Below, in pieces: positions 45,162 to 54,974 of a DNA stretch of 64,000 nucleotides (its first letter is position 1; the number at the start of each line of letters is the position of its first letter). A program made the translations under genes and the position numbers. The notes below the pieces were generated by a model that was not told where the DNA came from, did not search any database, and saw only the letters and a program-made list of their open reading frames with translations. Origin of the DNA: Mucilaginibacter endophyticus (lineage in GTDB: Bacteria; Bacteroidota; Bacteroidia; Sphingobacteriales; Sphingobacteriaceae); the NCBI RefSeq assembly GCF_003351025.1, contig NZ_QPCG01000001.1, forward strand, positions 7,949 to 71,948, written 5' to 3'.

Positions 45162-47156
45162 ATGAAATTAAAACTGATGGCAGGTTGCAGCCTTGCCTTT
45201 ATGTTGGCCGCGAGCGCCAGTTACGCGCAACAGCCAGCGCCTCCCACCACTACCACACCCGCCGGATCTGTTTATGATTATCACGAAACTTTTGGTCCTG
45301 GGTTTTATACTAAAAACGGTACCGAATTTCGCGCGGCGAGCGGTGAACCAGGATATAAATACTGGCAAAACCGTGCCGATTATCAATTGGCTGCCAAACT
45401 GAACGATCAAACCAATGAAATTACCGGTTCAGAAGTTTTAACTTACACCAACAACAGCCCGCAAACATTAGGTTTTATGTGGATGCAGCTGGATCAAAAC
45501 TTGTTTAAGCTTGATTCACGTGGTACTGCCATCGTTCCGCCTGCAGGTAGCCGTAACTGGGGCCGTGGCGAGGCATTTGACGCCGGTTATAAAATTAAAT
45601 CGGTTAAAGTTGCCGGCCTGAAAGGCGAATATGTTGATGTTAAATTCCTGATCACTGACACCAGGATGCAGGTTTTCCTTCCAAAGGAAATTGCAGCCAA
45701 CGGTGGCCAGGCTAAATTGAAAATTGAGTATTCATTCGTTTCTCCAAACTACGGGTCAGACCGTATGGGTTACCTGCAAACCAAAAATGGTAAAGTTTAT
45801 ACCATTGCACAATGGTACCCACGCGTATGTGTATATGATGATGTAATGGGCTGGAACACCTTACCGTACAATGGTCCGGGCGAGTTTTACCTTGAATATG
45901 GTGATTTTGACTTGAATATCACTGCTCCTGCAAATCACATCGTAGTAGCATCCGGCGAATTATTGAACCCTCAGGAAGTATATACTCCTGAACAGTTGAA
46001 ACGCTGGGCAGCCGCCGAAAAAAGCGAAAGCACGGTGATCATCCGTTCGGCTAATGAGGTTACCGATCCAAAATCACGCCCTGCCGGTAAAGCCGAATTA
46101 ACCTGGCATTTTAAAATCAAAAACGCGCGTGACGCTTCATGGGCTTCATCTGCCGCATTTATTGTTGATGCTGCCAAGATGGACTTGCCAAGCGGAAAAA
46201 AATCAACCGCGATATCAGCTTACCCTGTTGAAAGCGATGGTAACGATGCGTGGGGCCGTTCAACTGAATACGTAAAAAAATCTATTGAGTATAACTCATC
46301 AAAATGGTTTGAGTACCCTTACCCTGCTGCTACAGCAGTTGCCGGTATTGTAGGTGGTATGGAATACCCTGGTATCGTTTTCTGCGGTGCTAAAGCTAAA
46401 AAGGCAAGCCTTTGGGGTGTTAACGACCACGAGTTTGGTCATACATGGTTCCCGATGATCGTAGGTTCAAACGAGCGTATGTACGGTTGGATGGACGAAG
46501 GTTTCAACACTTTCATCAACACCCTGTCTACAGCTAACTTCAACAACGGCGAGTACAAAAGCACCCGTGTGCCTGATATGCATGCCACTGGTAGCAACTT
46601 CACCAGGCCAGATCTTGAGCCTATTATGAGCCAGCCGGCTAACCTGAAAGAAAGAAATACAGGTACCCTGCTTTACTCAAAACCAAGTGCTGGTTTAGTA
46701 TTGCTGCGTGAGCAGGTATTAGGCCCTGAGCGTTTTGATTTCGCGTTTAAAACGTACATCAACCGCTGGGCATTTAAACACCCAACTCCTGACGACTTTT
46801 TCCGCACTATGGAAAATGCTGCCGGTGAAAACCTGCAATGGTTTTGGAGAGGCTGGTTCCTGAACGATTGGCGTTTAGATGTTGCCGTAAGCGATGTAAA
46901 ATATGTTGACAATGATCCAACTAAAGGCGCATTGATCACATTAGACAACCTGGGTAAAATGGCAATGCCGGTTATCCTGGAAATCAAAACAAAAGGCGGT
47001 AAAGTTGAGCGTATGAAACTTCCGGTTGAAATCTGGGAACGTTACGCGTCATGGACATTCAAATATCCATCAACAGAAGAAATTGAATCAGTTACTTACG
47101 ATCCGGACAAAGTATTGCCTGACTACAATCAGGACAATAACGTTTGGAAAAAATAA
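45162..47156 (+). CDS. M1 family zinc metallopeptidase
   Basis: This 664-residue exported enzyme has a signal peptide (1-22), an N-terminal beta domain and a gluzincin catalytic domain. Zinc ligands are H423 and H427 in HEFGH, and E446 in MDEGFN, at the canonical 18-residue spacing. The aminopeptidase exopeptidase motif GxMEN appears as GGMEYP, with Tyr in place of Asn, so the amino-terminus recognition may differ. It probably digests peptides in the periplasm or outside the cell. A terminator follows and the gene appears monocistronic. Confidence 0.92.
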   Translation: MKLKLMAGCSLAFMLAASASYAQQPAPPTTTTPAGSVYDYHETFGPGFYTKNGTEFRAASGEPGYKYWQNRADYQLAAKLNDQTNEITGSEVLTYTNNSPQTLGFMWMQLDQNLFKLDSRGTAIVPPAGSRNWGRGEAFDAGYKIKSVKVAGLKGEYVDVKFLITDTRMQVFLPKEIAANGGQAKLKIEYSFVSPNYGSDRMGYLQTKNGKVYTIAQWYPRVCVYDDVMGWNTLPYNGPGEFYLEYGDFDLNITAPANHIVVASGELLNPQEVYTPEQLKRWAAAEKSESTVIIRSANEVTDPKSRPAGKAELTWHFKIKNARDASWASSAAFIVDAAKMDLPSGKKSTAISAYPVESDGNDAWGRSTEYVKKSIEYNSSKWFEYPYPAATAVAGIVGGMEYPGIVFCGAKAKKASLWGVNDHEFGHTWFPMIVGSNERMYGWMDEGFNTFINTLSTANFNNGEYKSTRVPDMHATGSNFTRPDLEPIMSQPANLKERNTGTLLYSKPSAGLVLLREQVLGPERFDFAFKTYINRWAFKHPTPDDFFRTMENAAGENLQWFWRGWFLNDWRLDVAVSDVKYVDNDPTKGALITLDNLGKMAMPVILEIKTKGGKVERMKLPVEIWERYASWTFKYPSTEEIESVTYDPDKVLPDYNQDNNVWKK

Positions 47157-47194
47157 TTTCCCTCTAAATTCTCTCTAAAGGGGATACTTTATAG

Positions 47195-47230
47195 AAACGG
47201 CGATGAGTTAAAAGCTCATCGCCGTTTTTT
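47195..47230 (+). terminator. Terminator after the M1 peptidase
   Basis: AAACGGCGATGAG and CTCATCGCCGTTT form a perfect 13-bp stem with a 7-nt loop, followed by Ts. Confidence 0.92.
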
Positions 47231-47337
47231 GTTGGTTATATCGGGGATTTTGAGCGGCTATAGTGTAACAATGAAGTTCACCTGACAAACAATTACGGCT
47301 GCTACCGTTAATTTTACAATATCAAACACAAACTATT

Positions 47338-48180
47338 ATGAAAAACAAAGTATGGTTAATAACAGGCTGCTCAACCGGTTTCGGCCGTGAACTGGCGAAG
47401 CTTGTTTTGCAGTTAGGTTATAAAGCAGGTGTTGCCGCGCGTAATACCGATGACGTAAAAGACATTGTTGAAGGCTATCCTGAAACCGCGGTAGCATTAA
47501 AACTTGATGTAACAAAGCCAGAGGAGGTCAAAACTGCTGTTGAAACGGTTACGCAGAAATTCGGCACTATCGATGTATTGGTAAACAATGCCGGTATCGG
47601 TTATTTTGGCGCTATTGAAGAGAGCGAGGATGAGGAAGTACGCCGCATGTTTGAGATTAACTTTTTTGGCCTTGCAGCCATGACCAAAGCTGTATTACCA
47701 ATTATGCGCGCACACAAAAGCGGACATATACTTAACATAGCATCTATTGGTGGACTTGTTGGTTTCCCGGCAGTAGGTTTTTATAATGCCACTAAATTTG
47801 CTGTTGATGGATATTCTGAAGCATTAGCTAAAGAAACCAAGCATTTAGGCATCAAGGTTACTGTGATTGCTCCGAGCGGTTTCCGTACCGACTGGGCTGG
47901 TCGCTCAGCTAATAACAGCAAAATCGTTATTGATGATTATAAAGAAACAGCAGGCACTAACAAAAACAATATCCGTGGTTACAGTGGTAAACAGCCCGGC
48001 GATCCGGAACGTGCTGCCAAAGCTATTGTTGACGCGGTTGAAACCGAAAATCCACCGTTACGTTTGTTGTTAGGCAAGGCGGCCTTGAAAGGCGCGCGCA
48101 ATAAACTGCAGGAGCTGCAAAAGGATTTTGATACCTGGGAAGCAACCACGGTAGGTGCTGATTTTCCGGAGGGGGAATAA
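47338..48180 (+). CDS. Short-chain dehydrogenase/reductase
   Basis: This 280-residue oxidoreductase is a classical SDR. The dinucleotide-binding loop is TGCSTGFG (9-16), followed by NNAG (83-86), and the catalytic residues are S136, Y149 and K153 (YNATK). The close match to SDRs with TGCSTGFGR suggests an NADP-linked ketone/alcohol enzyme, but the substrate is unknown. It is a single gene followed by a dispersed repeat. Confidence 0.92.
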   Translation: MKNKVWLITGCSTGFGRELAKLVLQLGYKAGVAARNTDDVKDIVEGYPETAVALKLDVTKPEEVKTAVETVTQKFGTIDVLVNNAGIGYFGAIEESEDEEVRRMFEINFFGLAAMTKAVLPIMRAHKSGHILNIASIGGLVGFPAVGFYNATKFAVDGYSEALAKETKHLGIKVTVIAPSGFRTDWAGRSANNSKIVIDDYKETAGTNKNNIRGYSGKQPGDPERAAKAIVDAVETENPPLRLLLGKAALKGARNKLQELQKDFDTWEATTVGADFPEGE

Positions 48181-48228
48181 AGTTTTTACTTTAACCTTTA
48201 CAGATTTAAGCATCGTCGTCATTTTAAG

Positions 48229-48345
48229 AATCCCCTCTTGAGAGGGGGCGCGTAGGAATGAGCGGCAGCAGGGGTGTGTTTCTGCATGCGATAAGCAAAG
48301 CACAGTAACACAACCCTCCACCCCCTCTCAAGGGGGGAATCACAC
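48229..48345. repeat. CCCCTCTTGAGAGGGG dispersed repeat, copy 2
   Basis: AATCCCCTCTTGAGAGGGGG begins the element and CCCCCTCTCAAGGGGGGAAT closes it as an inverted end. The internal GCGGCAGCAGGGGTGTGTTT matches 16611-16690. This copy has both ends, whereas the first keeps only the left one. Confidence 0.75.
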
Positions 48346-48468
48346 AATCCCGCGCTTTTTTCATATGACGTGGACAACCTACTAATGTCTGAATTCAAGC
48401 CATAGACGATTAAACCTATATTAGGTCTTCAGTTTTTCGTAAATTACATTCATAAAAACCTGAAAATC

Positions 48469-48786
48469 ATGGGACAGATTGTAATTGTAGCCTATAAGCC
48501 AAAACCGGGCAAAGAGGAAGCACTCAAACAATTAATGAAAACGCATCTACCGCGTCTTAAACAGGAGGGTTTGGTAACTGATCGTGAATCTATCATCATG
48601 GAAGCAGCTGATGGTACTATTATTGAAGTTTTTGAATGGTTAAGCGCCGAAGCTATTGCCAATGCGCATAGCAATAAAGCCGTACAGCAAATGTGGGGTG
48701 AATATGCAGCGGTTTGTGATTACGTTCCGTTAAACACGCTGAAAGAAACTAACGATATGTTTGCAGGTTTTAAGCCTGTTGATTGA
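48469..48786 (+). CDS. ABM-domain (quinol monooxygenase-like) protein
   Basis: This 105-residue single-domain protein has a ferredoxin-like dimeric alpha/beta barrel fold. IVIVAYKPKPGKEEALKQL is the first strand and helix, EVFEWLSAEAIANAH the later pair. Family members include quinol monooxygenases and heme-degrading enzymes, but many have no known activity. No cofactor-specific residue stands out. It is a lone gene. Confidence 0.7.
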   Translation: MGQIVIVAYKPKPGKEEALKQLMKTHLPRLKQEGLVTDRESIIMEAADGTIIEVFEWLSAEAIANAHSNKAVQQMWGEYAAVCDYVPLNTLKETNDMFAGFKPVD

Positions 48787-48797
48787 GGTAACACCCT

Positions 48798-49532
48798 TTA
48801 CCCCATCTGCAACCGTTCGCTCTTTAATTTCTTCTGCACGTCCTGCTTATAATTACGACCGATAGGCAACTCATGCCCGGCAACATCTATGCTATAGGCA
48901 TAGAAAGAATCTATTTTGTTGAGCGCAACTATAAACGAACGATGGATGCGTACAAACCTGTTTTCGGGCAGCATTTCTTCTAACAGGCTTATCTTTTGCC
49001 GTGTGATATGCGTCTGATTATTTACGGCCACTACTTTCACATAATCGCGCAGGCTTTCTATCCATAAAATATCATTGATATTTACCTTGATCGTTTTTCT
49101 ATCTACCTTCAAATAAATGAATGTATGCGCATCGCTTACCGGCTCCTCATGGGCAATCAAGGGTTTACTCTTATGCTCGTTAAGCTGATAGATTTTATCA
49201 ACTGCCCGCAAAAACCGTTCGAAAGAAATAGGTTTGAGCAGGTAATCAACAGCGTTTAATTCAAAGCCATCAAGCGCGTATTCGCTGTAGGCTGTGGTGA
49301 AAATTACCTTGGGCGGATTCTTTAGGCTTTTCAGCAGATCTGTTCCTTTTATCCCAGGCATCTGGATATCGAGGAACATCAAGTCGATGGGTTTTTGTTG
49401 TAGCAGCCTGAAAGCCTGGATACCATCGGTACAAGTGGCGGTAACCTCCATTTCGCTAAAGCGAGCAAGGTAGTTTTTCAACACCTCAATGGCATGGGGC
49501 TCATCATCAACTATGAGGGTACGTATTTTCAT
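48798..49532 (-). CDS. LytTR response regulator
   Basis: This 244-residue regulator has a receiver domain (1-120), with acidic pocket D9-D10 and phospho-acceptor D55 in LMFLDIQMPG. A LytTR DNA-binding domain follows (about 140-240), with DILWIESLRDYVKV and ENRFVRIHRSFIV. It acts downstream of the LytS-like kinase encoded immediately upstream; the genes overlap by 4 bp. Its target is unknown. Confidence 0.94.
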   Translation of the reverse strand: MKIRTLIVDDEPHAIEVLKNYLARFSEMEVTATCTDGIQAFRLLQQKPIDLMFLDIQMPGIKGTDLLKSLKNPPKVIFTTAYSEYALDGFELNAVDYLLKPISFERFLRAVDKIYQLNEHKSKPLIAHEEPVSDAHTFIYLKVDRKTIKVNINDILWIESLRDYVKVVAVNNQTHITRQKISLLEEMLPENRFVRIHRSFIVALNKIDSFYAYSIDVAGHELPIGRNYKQDVQKKLKSERLQMG

Positions 49533-50644
49533 GCGGTTACCATTTGTTGTGTTGCGGATTGTTTTACGGTTTTCAGATCGAGATCGAGCGCCACAAAAAA
49601 AGTATCATCTTCATTTACAATTTTCAACCGTGACGAATGAGGGTAAAGCAGGTCGAGCCTTTTAGTTACATTTTTTAAACCGATATGTCCGGGCGTATTG
49701 CTTGTATCAACAGGATGATCGGGTTTGCTGTTGGCTACCTTTAGCTTAAAATGGTTTAACGTAACACTTATATCAATATTGATCCAGGTAGCGCCAACCT
49801 GCTCGCTGGTGCCATGCTTAAAGGCGTTTTCGATAAAAGGCAATATCAGCAGCGGTGCTATGGTTTTATCTTTTAAATTACCGGTAATGGTAAAGTTTAT
49901 ATCAATACGGTCTTCGTACCGAAGCTTTTCAAGCTTTACATACTGCTGCATCATAAATACTTCTTTCTCTAAAGGAACTTCATTATCGGAGCATTCATAA
50001 AGCATGTAACGCAGCAGATCCGACAGGCCGATAATAGCCTGCGGTGATTTTGGCGAGTTGTTAAGACTTAAAGAGTAAAGGTTATTAAGTGTGTTAAATA
50101 AAAAGTGTGGATGTACCTGGGCTTTCAGCGCATTAAGCTCGGCTTCCAATGCGGCTTGTTTGCGCTCATACCACATTTTAAACAGCTTAATGGCAATCAC
50201 AAAACCCGTGAACAGGTTGGTTCCTTTAAACGAATTTACAAGGCTTTGCCCATCCATTAACTGCTCAAAGAAGGGGCGATGTGTAGAGGCTATATAATCC
50301 GCGTCGGTTACGTGCATCACCCTGATGAGATAAGGAGCAACAAAAAAGATCCCTATTGTACGGCTGATGAACATACATGCAAACACCAGCGGGATCAGCA
50401 TCAGGAAAAACATCACATAGCGCTTTTCAAAAACATATTTGGGGATCAGCCAATAGGCAATGGCATAATAATAAGCAATTTGTATAGGCATATACAAAAC
50501 GTTATTACGCATGGATACCCAAAAGTTGGTTTGGAACGAATAAAGTGTCGTGATGAAAAACGATACAATCACCCAAAATATCACATGCTGCCAAAAACGC
50601 GGCAGCCTGACATTATTAAGCATTATATCGAAGCCATTATTCAT
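49529..50644 (-). CDS. LytS-type histidine kinase
   Basis: This 371-residue kinase has four transmembrane helices (about 20-155) and a cytoplasmic His_kinase (PF06580) domain with H180 in VHPHFLFNTLNNL, then a HATPase domain with a PFIENAFKHG N-box and a GHIGLKNV box. There is no extracytoplasmic sensor domain. It pairs with the LytTR regulator downstream, the typical Bacteroidota arrangement. The signal is unknown. Confidence 0.93.
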   Translation of the reverse strand: MNNGFDIMLNNVRLPRFWQHVIFWVIVSFFITTLYSFQTNFWVSMRNNVLYMPIQIAYYYAIAYWLIPKYVFEKRYVMFFLMLIPLVFACMFISRTIGIFFVAPYLIRVMHVTDADYIASTHRPFFEQLMDGQSLVNSFKGTNLFTGFVIAIKLFKMWYERKQAALEAELNALKAQVHPHFLFNTLNNLYSLSLNNSPKSPQAIIGLSDLLRYMLYECSDNEVPLEKEVFMMQQYVKLEKLRYEDRIDINFTITGNLKDKTIAPLLILPFIENAFKHGTSEQVGATWINIDISVTLNHFKLKVANSKPDHPVDTSNTPGHIGLKNVTKRLDLLYPHSSRLKIVNEDDTFFVALDLDLKTVKQSATQQMVTA

Positions 50645-50883
50645 AATGCTAATTTACTGTAAAACAGTTTAATTGAATGGTTTCTTACCCAAAAGTGCGA
50701 CAAACGGCAATCAACTAATGACGAACAGCCGGGAATAGGGCAGCTACCATCGCTTTCTACTGTCGAAAGTTTATTCGTCGTGTTAAAATGCAGTTTATCG
50801 TAACTGGCAGGTAGTATGCCTACATTACTTTTACCTCAATTTAACGGCGTTTAATTTTAGTTTATAAATTAAAAAATAACGCC

Positions 50884-51195
50884 ATGAAGAAGTTAATTAT
50901 CACAATTTGCATCCTGGCATTTGCAGCAGCTGCAGTGCAGGCTCAGAATAAAATAACAAACACCCACGGTTTTTGGGTGGTAGAACACAACGTTGATTTA
51001 CCCCGTGTACAAACCGTTAGATTTTATAACGATAACAATAAGCTGATGTACGAGGAAACGGTTTACAGCAAGCTCAATATCAAAAAGAAAAAGACCCGCC
51101 TGGCGCTTGATCAGATATTAGACAGGCTAAATGAACGCACCGCATATATCGAAAACAAAAACCTGGTAATGCTAAGCCTTAATTTAAGGAATTAA
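50884..51195 (+). CDS. Small secreted hypothetical protein
   Basis: This 103-residue protein has a clean signal peptide (residues 1-21, ending AVQAQ) and a short, basic mature part with VEHNVDLPRVQTVRFYNDNN. I do not recognise a family. It is probably periplasmic or outer-membrane associated. The gene is monocistronic, follows a 239-bp gap after the divergent LytS gene and ends at a hairpin terminator. Confidence 0.65.
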   Translation: MKKLIITICILAFAAAAVQAQNKITNTHGFWVVEHNVDLPRVQTVRFYNDNNKLMYEETVYSKLNIKKKKTRLALDQILDRLNERTAYIENKNLVMLSLNLRN

Positions 51196-51220
51196 GATTT
51201 TTTTAAATATACGTTTAAGA

Positions 51221-51262
51221 AAACCGGTAGCCAACGCGAGGTATGGCGCCGGTTTGTTTTTT
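51221..51262 (+). terminator. Terminator after the small secreted protein
   Basis: AAACCGG..GCCA pairs with TGGC..CCGGTTT with one mismatch, around an 11-nt loop, and is followed by a T-run. It is also at the 3' end of the converging ABC gene. Confidence 0.7.
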
Positions 51263-52259
51263 AATATTCCAGGTATTTCTCCACCCGTAGCGCTACCGAA
51301 TCTCCTTCAGTATATTTCCCTGTTTCTTCGCTCAAAACCCGTAGGATAATATCACCATGCTCAAGGATCAGATCTTCATAAAAACCTTTAAATAATACCT
51401 GTTTAACAACCCAACTGCGGGTAGCCGCTATTAATTTGATTTTGATATGTTCAGGGTAAATAACCGCGTATTCTTTTGATATTTCAACACCGCAAAGTTT
51501 TGCTTCAGCAGCATTAAGTACATTGCAGTTGCTAAGCAGCTGGGCGGTATAAAGAAATTTAGGATGTTTATATAGGGCTTTAGGATTACCGTGTTCAACT
51601 ATTTCACCTTTGTTCAGTACAATAAGCTCATCGGCCATCGAGAGTACTTCTGCAGGGTCATGTGATACCATAATTACCGTTAAGCCGGTTTCTTTAACTA
51701 TCTGCCTGATATCATGTTGCAAGCCTTCCCTGAATGATGTATCAACCTGGTTAAAGGGTTCGTCGAGCAGTAGTACTTCAGGATGGGTGATAATGGCGCG
51801 CGCAATAGCTACACGTTGTTTTTCGCCACCGCTCAGGTCGGCAACCCGCTTATCAGCCATAGCAAACATATTAAGTTGCTTTAGTACCTTTTCGGTTTTT
51901 TCTTCTTTAGCTTTAAGATTGGTTGCGGGGAGCATGGCCGCTACGTTATCCCAAACTTTTGCAAAAAGGTTGAGATCATCGGTATGTTGTGTAACCATTT
52001 TCATGGCATCATGACCGGGGATCAGTTTTTCCTCAGGTCCCCAAATGCGTTCGCCCTTAAAATAAACTGTGCCTTCATCAGGAGAAAGTAATCCATAAAG
52101 CAATCGGAGTAAAGTGCTTTTGCCGCTTCCACTTTCGCCAATTATCGCTGTGATCTTGCCCGGTTCTATAACCAATCCGGTCTTTTTTACACCGGATTGC
52201 TGTTTTCCAGGATATATTTTAGTTACGGCAACCGCCTGCAAAAAAGGAATATCTGACAT
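51261..52259 (-). CDS. ABC transporter ATP-binding protein
   Basis: This 332-residue ATPase has Walker A GESGSGKS (41-48), the signature LSGGE (142-146) and Walker B LLLDEP (163-168), followed by a C-terminal domain (about 230-332) with a TOBE-like fold. The shape resembles PotA/FbpC-type importers. No permease or binding protein gene is adjacent, so the transporter partner and substrate are unknown. The ATG at 52259 is preferred to the in-frame TTG at 52268. Confidence 0.88.
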   Translation of the reverse strand: MSDIPFLQAVAVTKIYPGKQQSGVKKTGLVIEPGKITAIIGESGSGKSTLLRLLYGLLSPDEGTVYFKGERIWGPEEKLIPGHDAMKMVTQHTDDLNLFAKVWDNVAAMLPATNLKAKEEKTEKVLKQLNMFAMADKRVADLSGGEKQRVAIARAIITHPEVLLLDEPFNQVDTSFREGLQHDIRQIVKETGLTVIMVSHDPAEVLSMADELIVLNKGEIVEHGNPKALYKHPKFLYTAQLLSNCNVLNAAEAKLCGVEISKEYAVIYPEHIKIKLIAATRSWVVKQVLFKGFYEDLILEHGDIILRVLSEETGKYTEGDSVALRVEKYLEY

Positions 52260-52278
52260 CAAGGGCAAAGATAAACCG

Positions 52279-52402
52279 TTGATGGTTATGATTACGTTGA
52301 TTGCGTTGATTTTTTACCATTGATTAGTTGTGATTAGGCCAATTGCGTTGATCTTTTAAGAGCGGACAACATCAGCGAAATCAACGTAATCAAAAAAGAT
52401 CA
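52279..52402. repeat. GATTACGTTGATT word repeat with inverted arms
   Basis: GATTACGTTGATTGCGTTGA at the left is mirrored by AATCAACGTAATCAAAAAAG at the right. In the middle TGATTAGTTGTGATTAGG and GCGTTGATC are further copies of the word. It lies between the ABC gene and the porin-like gene. Confidence 0.75.
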
Positions 52403-52406
52403 ACGG

Positions 52407-53237
52407 TCAGAAGCCAAATGTTAATCCAAACGAGAAGTTCCTCAGGCCTTTTTGATCGGGGCTGTTTTCAAACATATCGTTGAAGTAATATTTGGCATAC
52501 AGGCCCATGATGCCATAACCCATACGTACAAATACACCTTTGCGAAGTTTGGCAAAATGATAATCATCATTAAATTTCTGCTTACCATTTTCATCGCTGA
52601 TCTGTTTTACACGACCATTGAGCAAGATGCCAATCTCCGGACCGGCAACTAACCTGAAATAATTTCCGCGGTCGTCTTCATGGCTGCGGTAGTAGAACGA
52701 TAGCGGAATGCGGAGATAGCTTGATGAAAAACGGTTTTTGCTATAATGAATACTGTCCTGAACGTATGTTAACACAGGGGCATTACGCTGTATGGTGATA
52801 TCGTTCCGGAGACGGATATGTGTCCAGTCGAAACCGCCGGAAACATAGATCTTGAAAGCGCTATTAAACCGGTAACCAAATTGCAGCACATCAAAACCAA
52901 AGTTGCTGGTTTTCCACTGGCGATAGCTTAAAAATTTATTCTTGTTAGATAGGGTAAAGCTGCCGTTATCTACTAAGGTAGCAAAGCCAAGGTCGATCCT
53001 TGAAAAGGTTACACCGAATGAAAAGCCAGGCGCTTTGTGAGCATGGTAAGCGGTATCAGACCTGTCATTGTTAATATTAACCTGTGCCACATCATCACCA
53101 AAGCCAAGCTTTACTTTGACGTGCTTTTTATGGGTGGTAGTGTCTGTAGCGCTTTGTGCAGAATCAGCTGGGGTGCTTTGAGCGAAAACAAAGCTCGCGG
53201 CAAGGCACATTATGATGGTAAAAGTCAGGCGTTTCAT
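52407..53237 (-). CDS. Outer-membrane porin-like protein
   Basis: This 276-residue protein has a signal peptide (1-19), a charged hinge and a C-terminal beta-barrel-like region with alternating aromatic residues (YFRLVAGPEIGI, LRNFSFGLTFGF). It ends in phenylalanine, as expected for Bam-inserted barrels. No family was recognised. It follows the anti-sigma-like gene by 33 bp and probably is expressed with the ECF sigma factor operon. Confidence 0.7.
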   Translation of the reverse strand: MKRLTFTIIMCLAASFVFAQSTPADSAQSATDTTTHKKHVKVKLGFGDDVAQVNINNDRSDTAYHAHKAPGFSFGVTFSRIDLGFATLVDNGSFTLSNKNKFLSYRQWKTSNFGFDVLQFGYRFNSAFKIYVSGGFDWTHIRLRNDITIQRNAPVLTYVQDSIHYSKNRFSSSYLRIPLSFYYRSHEDDRGNYFRLVAGPEIGILLNGRVKQISDENGKQKFNDDYHFAKLRKGVFVRMGYGIMGLYAKYYFNDMFENSPDQKGLRNFSFGLTFGF

Positions 53238-53270
53238 ATTATTGTGGTATATCTATCGTTCGCTAAAATA

Positions 53271-54071
53271 TTATTTGTCTTTGTCTTTTTTCACTTTAAT
53301 AAAGCCGAGGTTTAAGCCGGTAATGGTGGCGTCGTCTTCGTCGGTATTGCTAAATTCAATCACTTTGTCTTTACGTTTGTCAACAGCGGCAATCACCACG
53401 TTGAAAACATCGCCGAGGCTACGGATCCGATGTTTTTTAACAGGTTTTGCAGTTGCCGGGGCAGATGGTACAGGTGTTTGGGCTATTAACACGGGCTGTG
53501 TTTTTTCGCTGTTGATAAGGGTTGCCGTTGGGCTGATCTTTGTTGTTGTATCCGGGGCCGTGGTTTTAACAACGTGATAGCCTGCTGCAGGGTCGCTTGC
53601 AAATAAGGGTTCCGCTTCATGGATAATTACAGGTAATGGGGCAGCGGTTGTTGGCTCCGGTATGGCTTGTGTCAAATTTTTTTTTGATTTAATTTTCCTC
53701 GTTTGCGCTATACTGTTAGTTGATGCTATAACCGGATTTGCAGGTACTTTGTTTTGAGTTGGGGTTGGAGGTGCCACCGGCTCAACTTTAGGTGCAACGG
53801 GCTGTTTTATTGGTTCATGCGTTTTTGCTATTTCTGTTGGATGATGCTGGTCACTATGTTTAATTGGTTGTTTAGGAATAAACAGTATGCCTGCGGTAAT
53901 CAGCAATATTACGCCGGCCGCCGCGCTTAGCAAGGGCAATAATATCCTTTTACGCTTATCCGCGTTTAGTTCGGTGTTGATGTCCTGCCATACCAGGGCC
54001 GATGGTTGTATTTCCAGGTCATCAAGCTTTCGTTGAAACAGCCTGTCCAGTTCCTTATCCTGCATATCCAT
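53271..54071 (-). CDS. Anti-sigma-like single-pass membrane protein
   Basis: This 266-residue protein has a short cytoplasmic start (MDMQDKELDRLFQRKL), one transmembrane helix (about 45-65) and a long proline-rich periplasmic part. This is the usual layout of a protein that holds an ECF sigma factor at the membrane. I chose ATG 54071 because GGAGGG lies about 8 bp upstream. It overlaps the end of the sigma gene by 17 bp. No zinc-binding ZAS motif (HxxxCxxC) is visible. Confidence 0.75.
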   Translation of the reverse strand: MDMQDKELDRLFQRKLDDLEIQPSALVWQDINTELNADKRKRILLPLLSAAAGVILLITAGILFIPKQPIKHSDQHHPTEIAKTHEPIKQPVAPKVEPVAPPTPTQNKVPANPVIASTNSIAQTRKIKSKKNLTQAIPEPTTAAPLPVIIHEAEPLFASDPAAGYHVVKTTAPDTTTKISPTATLINSEKTQPVLIAQTPVPSAPATAKPVKKHRIRSLGDVFNVVIAAVDKRKDKVIEFSNTDEDDATITGLNLGFIKVKKDKDK

Positions 54072-54627
54072 AACTTTTGCCCTCCATTTTAGCAATTTGT
54101 TCTTTCAATATTGTACGAGCCCTTGATAGCTGCGATTTTGAGGCACCCTCGGTAATGCCAACAATTTCTGCTATCTCTTTGTGCGAATAACCTTCCAGCG
54201 CGTAAAGGTTAAACACTATGCGGTATCCTGGCGCCAGTCGCTGTATCATGCCCATCAGCACTTTTGCATCCAGGTTAGCGGCCGCAAGCGGATTAACCGA
54301 CGGCTCGTGCCCTGCTTCTTCAATATCAATTACCTGCATCATTTTATGATGTTTACGGTAATACTCAATTGAACTGTGAACCATGATGCGCCTAACCCAA
54401 CCCTCAAACGATCCCTCGCCCCGGTAATCATCCATTTTTTTGAACACCCTTATAAAACCATTCTGCAACATGTCTTCGGCCTCCATGCGGTCGGTAGCGT
54501 AGCGCATGCATACCCCCAGCATTTTTGAGGCAAACTGTTTATAAAGCAGTTCCTGCGCCTTTCGCTCGCCGGCCCGGCAGCGGTCTATCAATTGCTGAAT
54601 GGTATATTTAGGTTCCAAAAACATCAT
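54055..54627 (-). CDS. ECF-type RNA polymerase sigma factor
   Basis: This 190-residue sigma factor has sigma-2 (about 15-85; AEDMLQNGFIRVFKKMDDY) and sigma-4 (about 125-185; GYSHKEIAEIVGITEGASKSQLSRAR) domains and no N-terminal extension. It directs RNA polymerase to a stress or envelope regulon. Its 3' end overlaps the membrane protein gene that may restrain it. ATG is at 54627 or 54624. It is the first gene of a three-gene operon. Confidence 0.95.
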   Translation of the reverse strand: MMFLEPKYTIQQLIDRCRAGERKAQELLYKQFASKMLGVCMRYATDRMEAEDMLQNGFIRVFKKMDDYRGEGSFEGWVRRIMVHSSIEYYRKHHKMMQVIDIEEAGHEPSVNPLAAANLDAKVLMGMIQRLAPGYRIVFNLYALEGYSHKEIAEIVGITEGASKSQLSRARTILKEQIAKMEGKSYGYAG

Positions 54628-54738
54628 TTATAAGTAAGATGACATAGTGGTGCAAATGGTTGCATTGTGATGTAAATATTTTGGATAAATAGTTTATTGG
54701 ATAAAAAGCGATGCAAAATAGAGATATCGCTTTAAAAT

Positions 54739-54888
54739 ACGAGGCACCTACGGAGCCCTTAAAATTGATTTAATATTTTCTATAAACACGTTACCCCGCT
54801 GGGGTAAACGGCGATTTCAAAACTCCGTTAGGAGTATCGTGTTTGTAGCAAACAATCAATCGGAAAGGGGGCTCCGTAGGTGCCTCGT
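54739..54888. repeat. Composite hairpin element with 20-bp inverted ends
   Basis: The 20-bp block at 54739-54758 (containing GGCACCTACGGAGCC) has its exact reverse complement at 54869-54888. Inside lie TTACCCC-GCT-GGGGTAA at 54791-54807, ACTCC-GTTA-GGAGT at 54822-54835 and the word GTTTGTAGCAA, also seen at 157-166. This is the only content of the 347-bp gap. Confidence 0.85.
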
Positions 54889-54974
54889 GTAGATGGTTAA
54901 TTTATAAGAGTAGTCCATCTGCCAAAAGATATTGATTGGATTGGCAGGAAAAATTGAGATAGCGAATTAGATGT

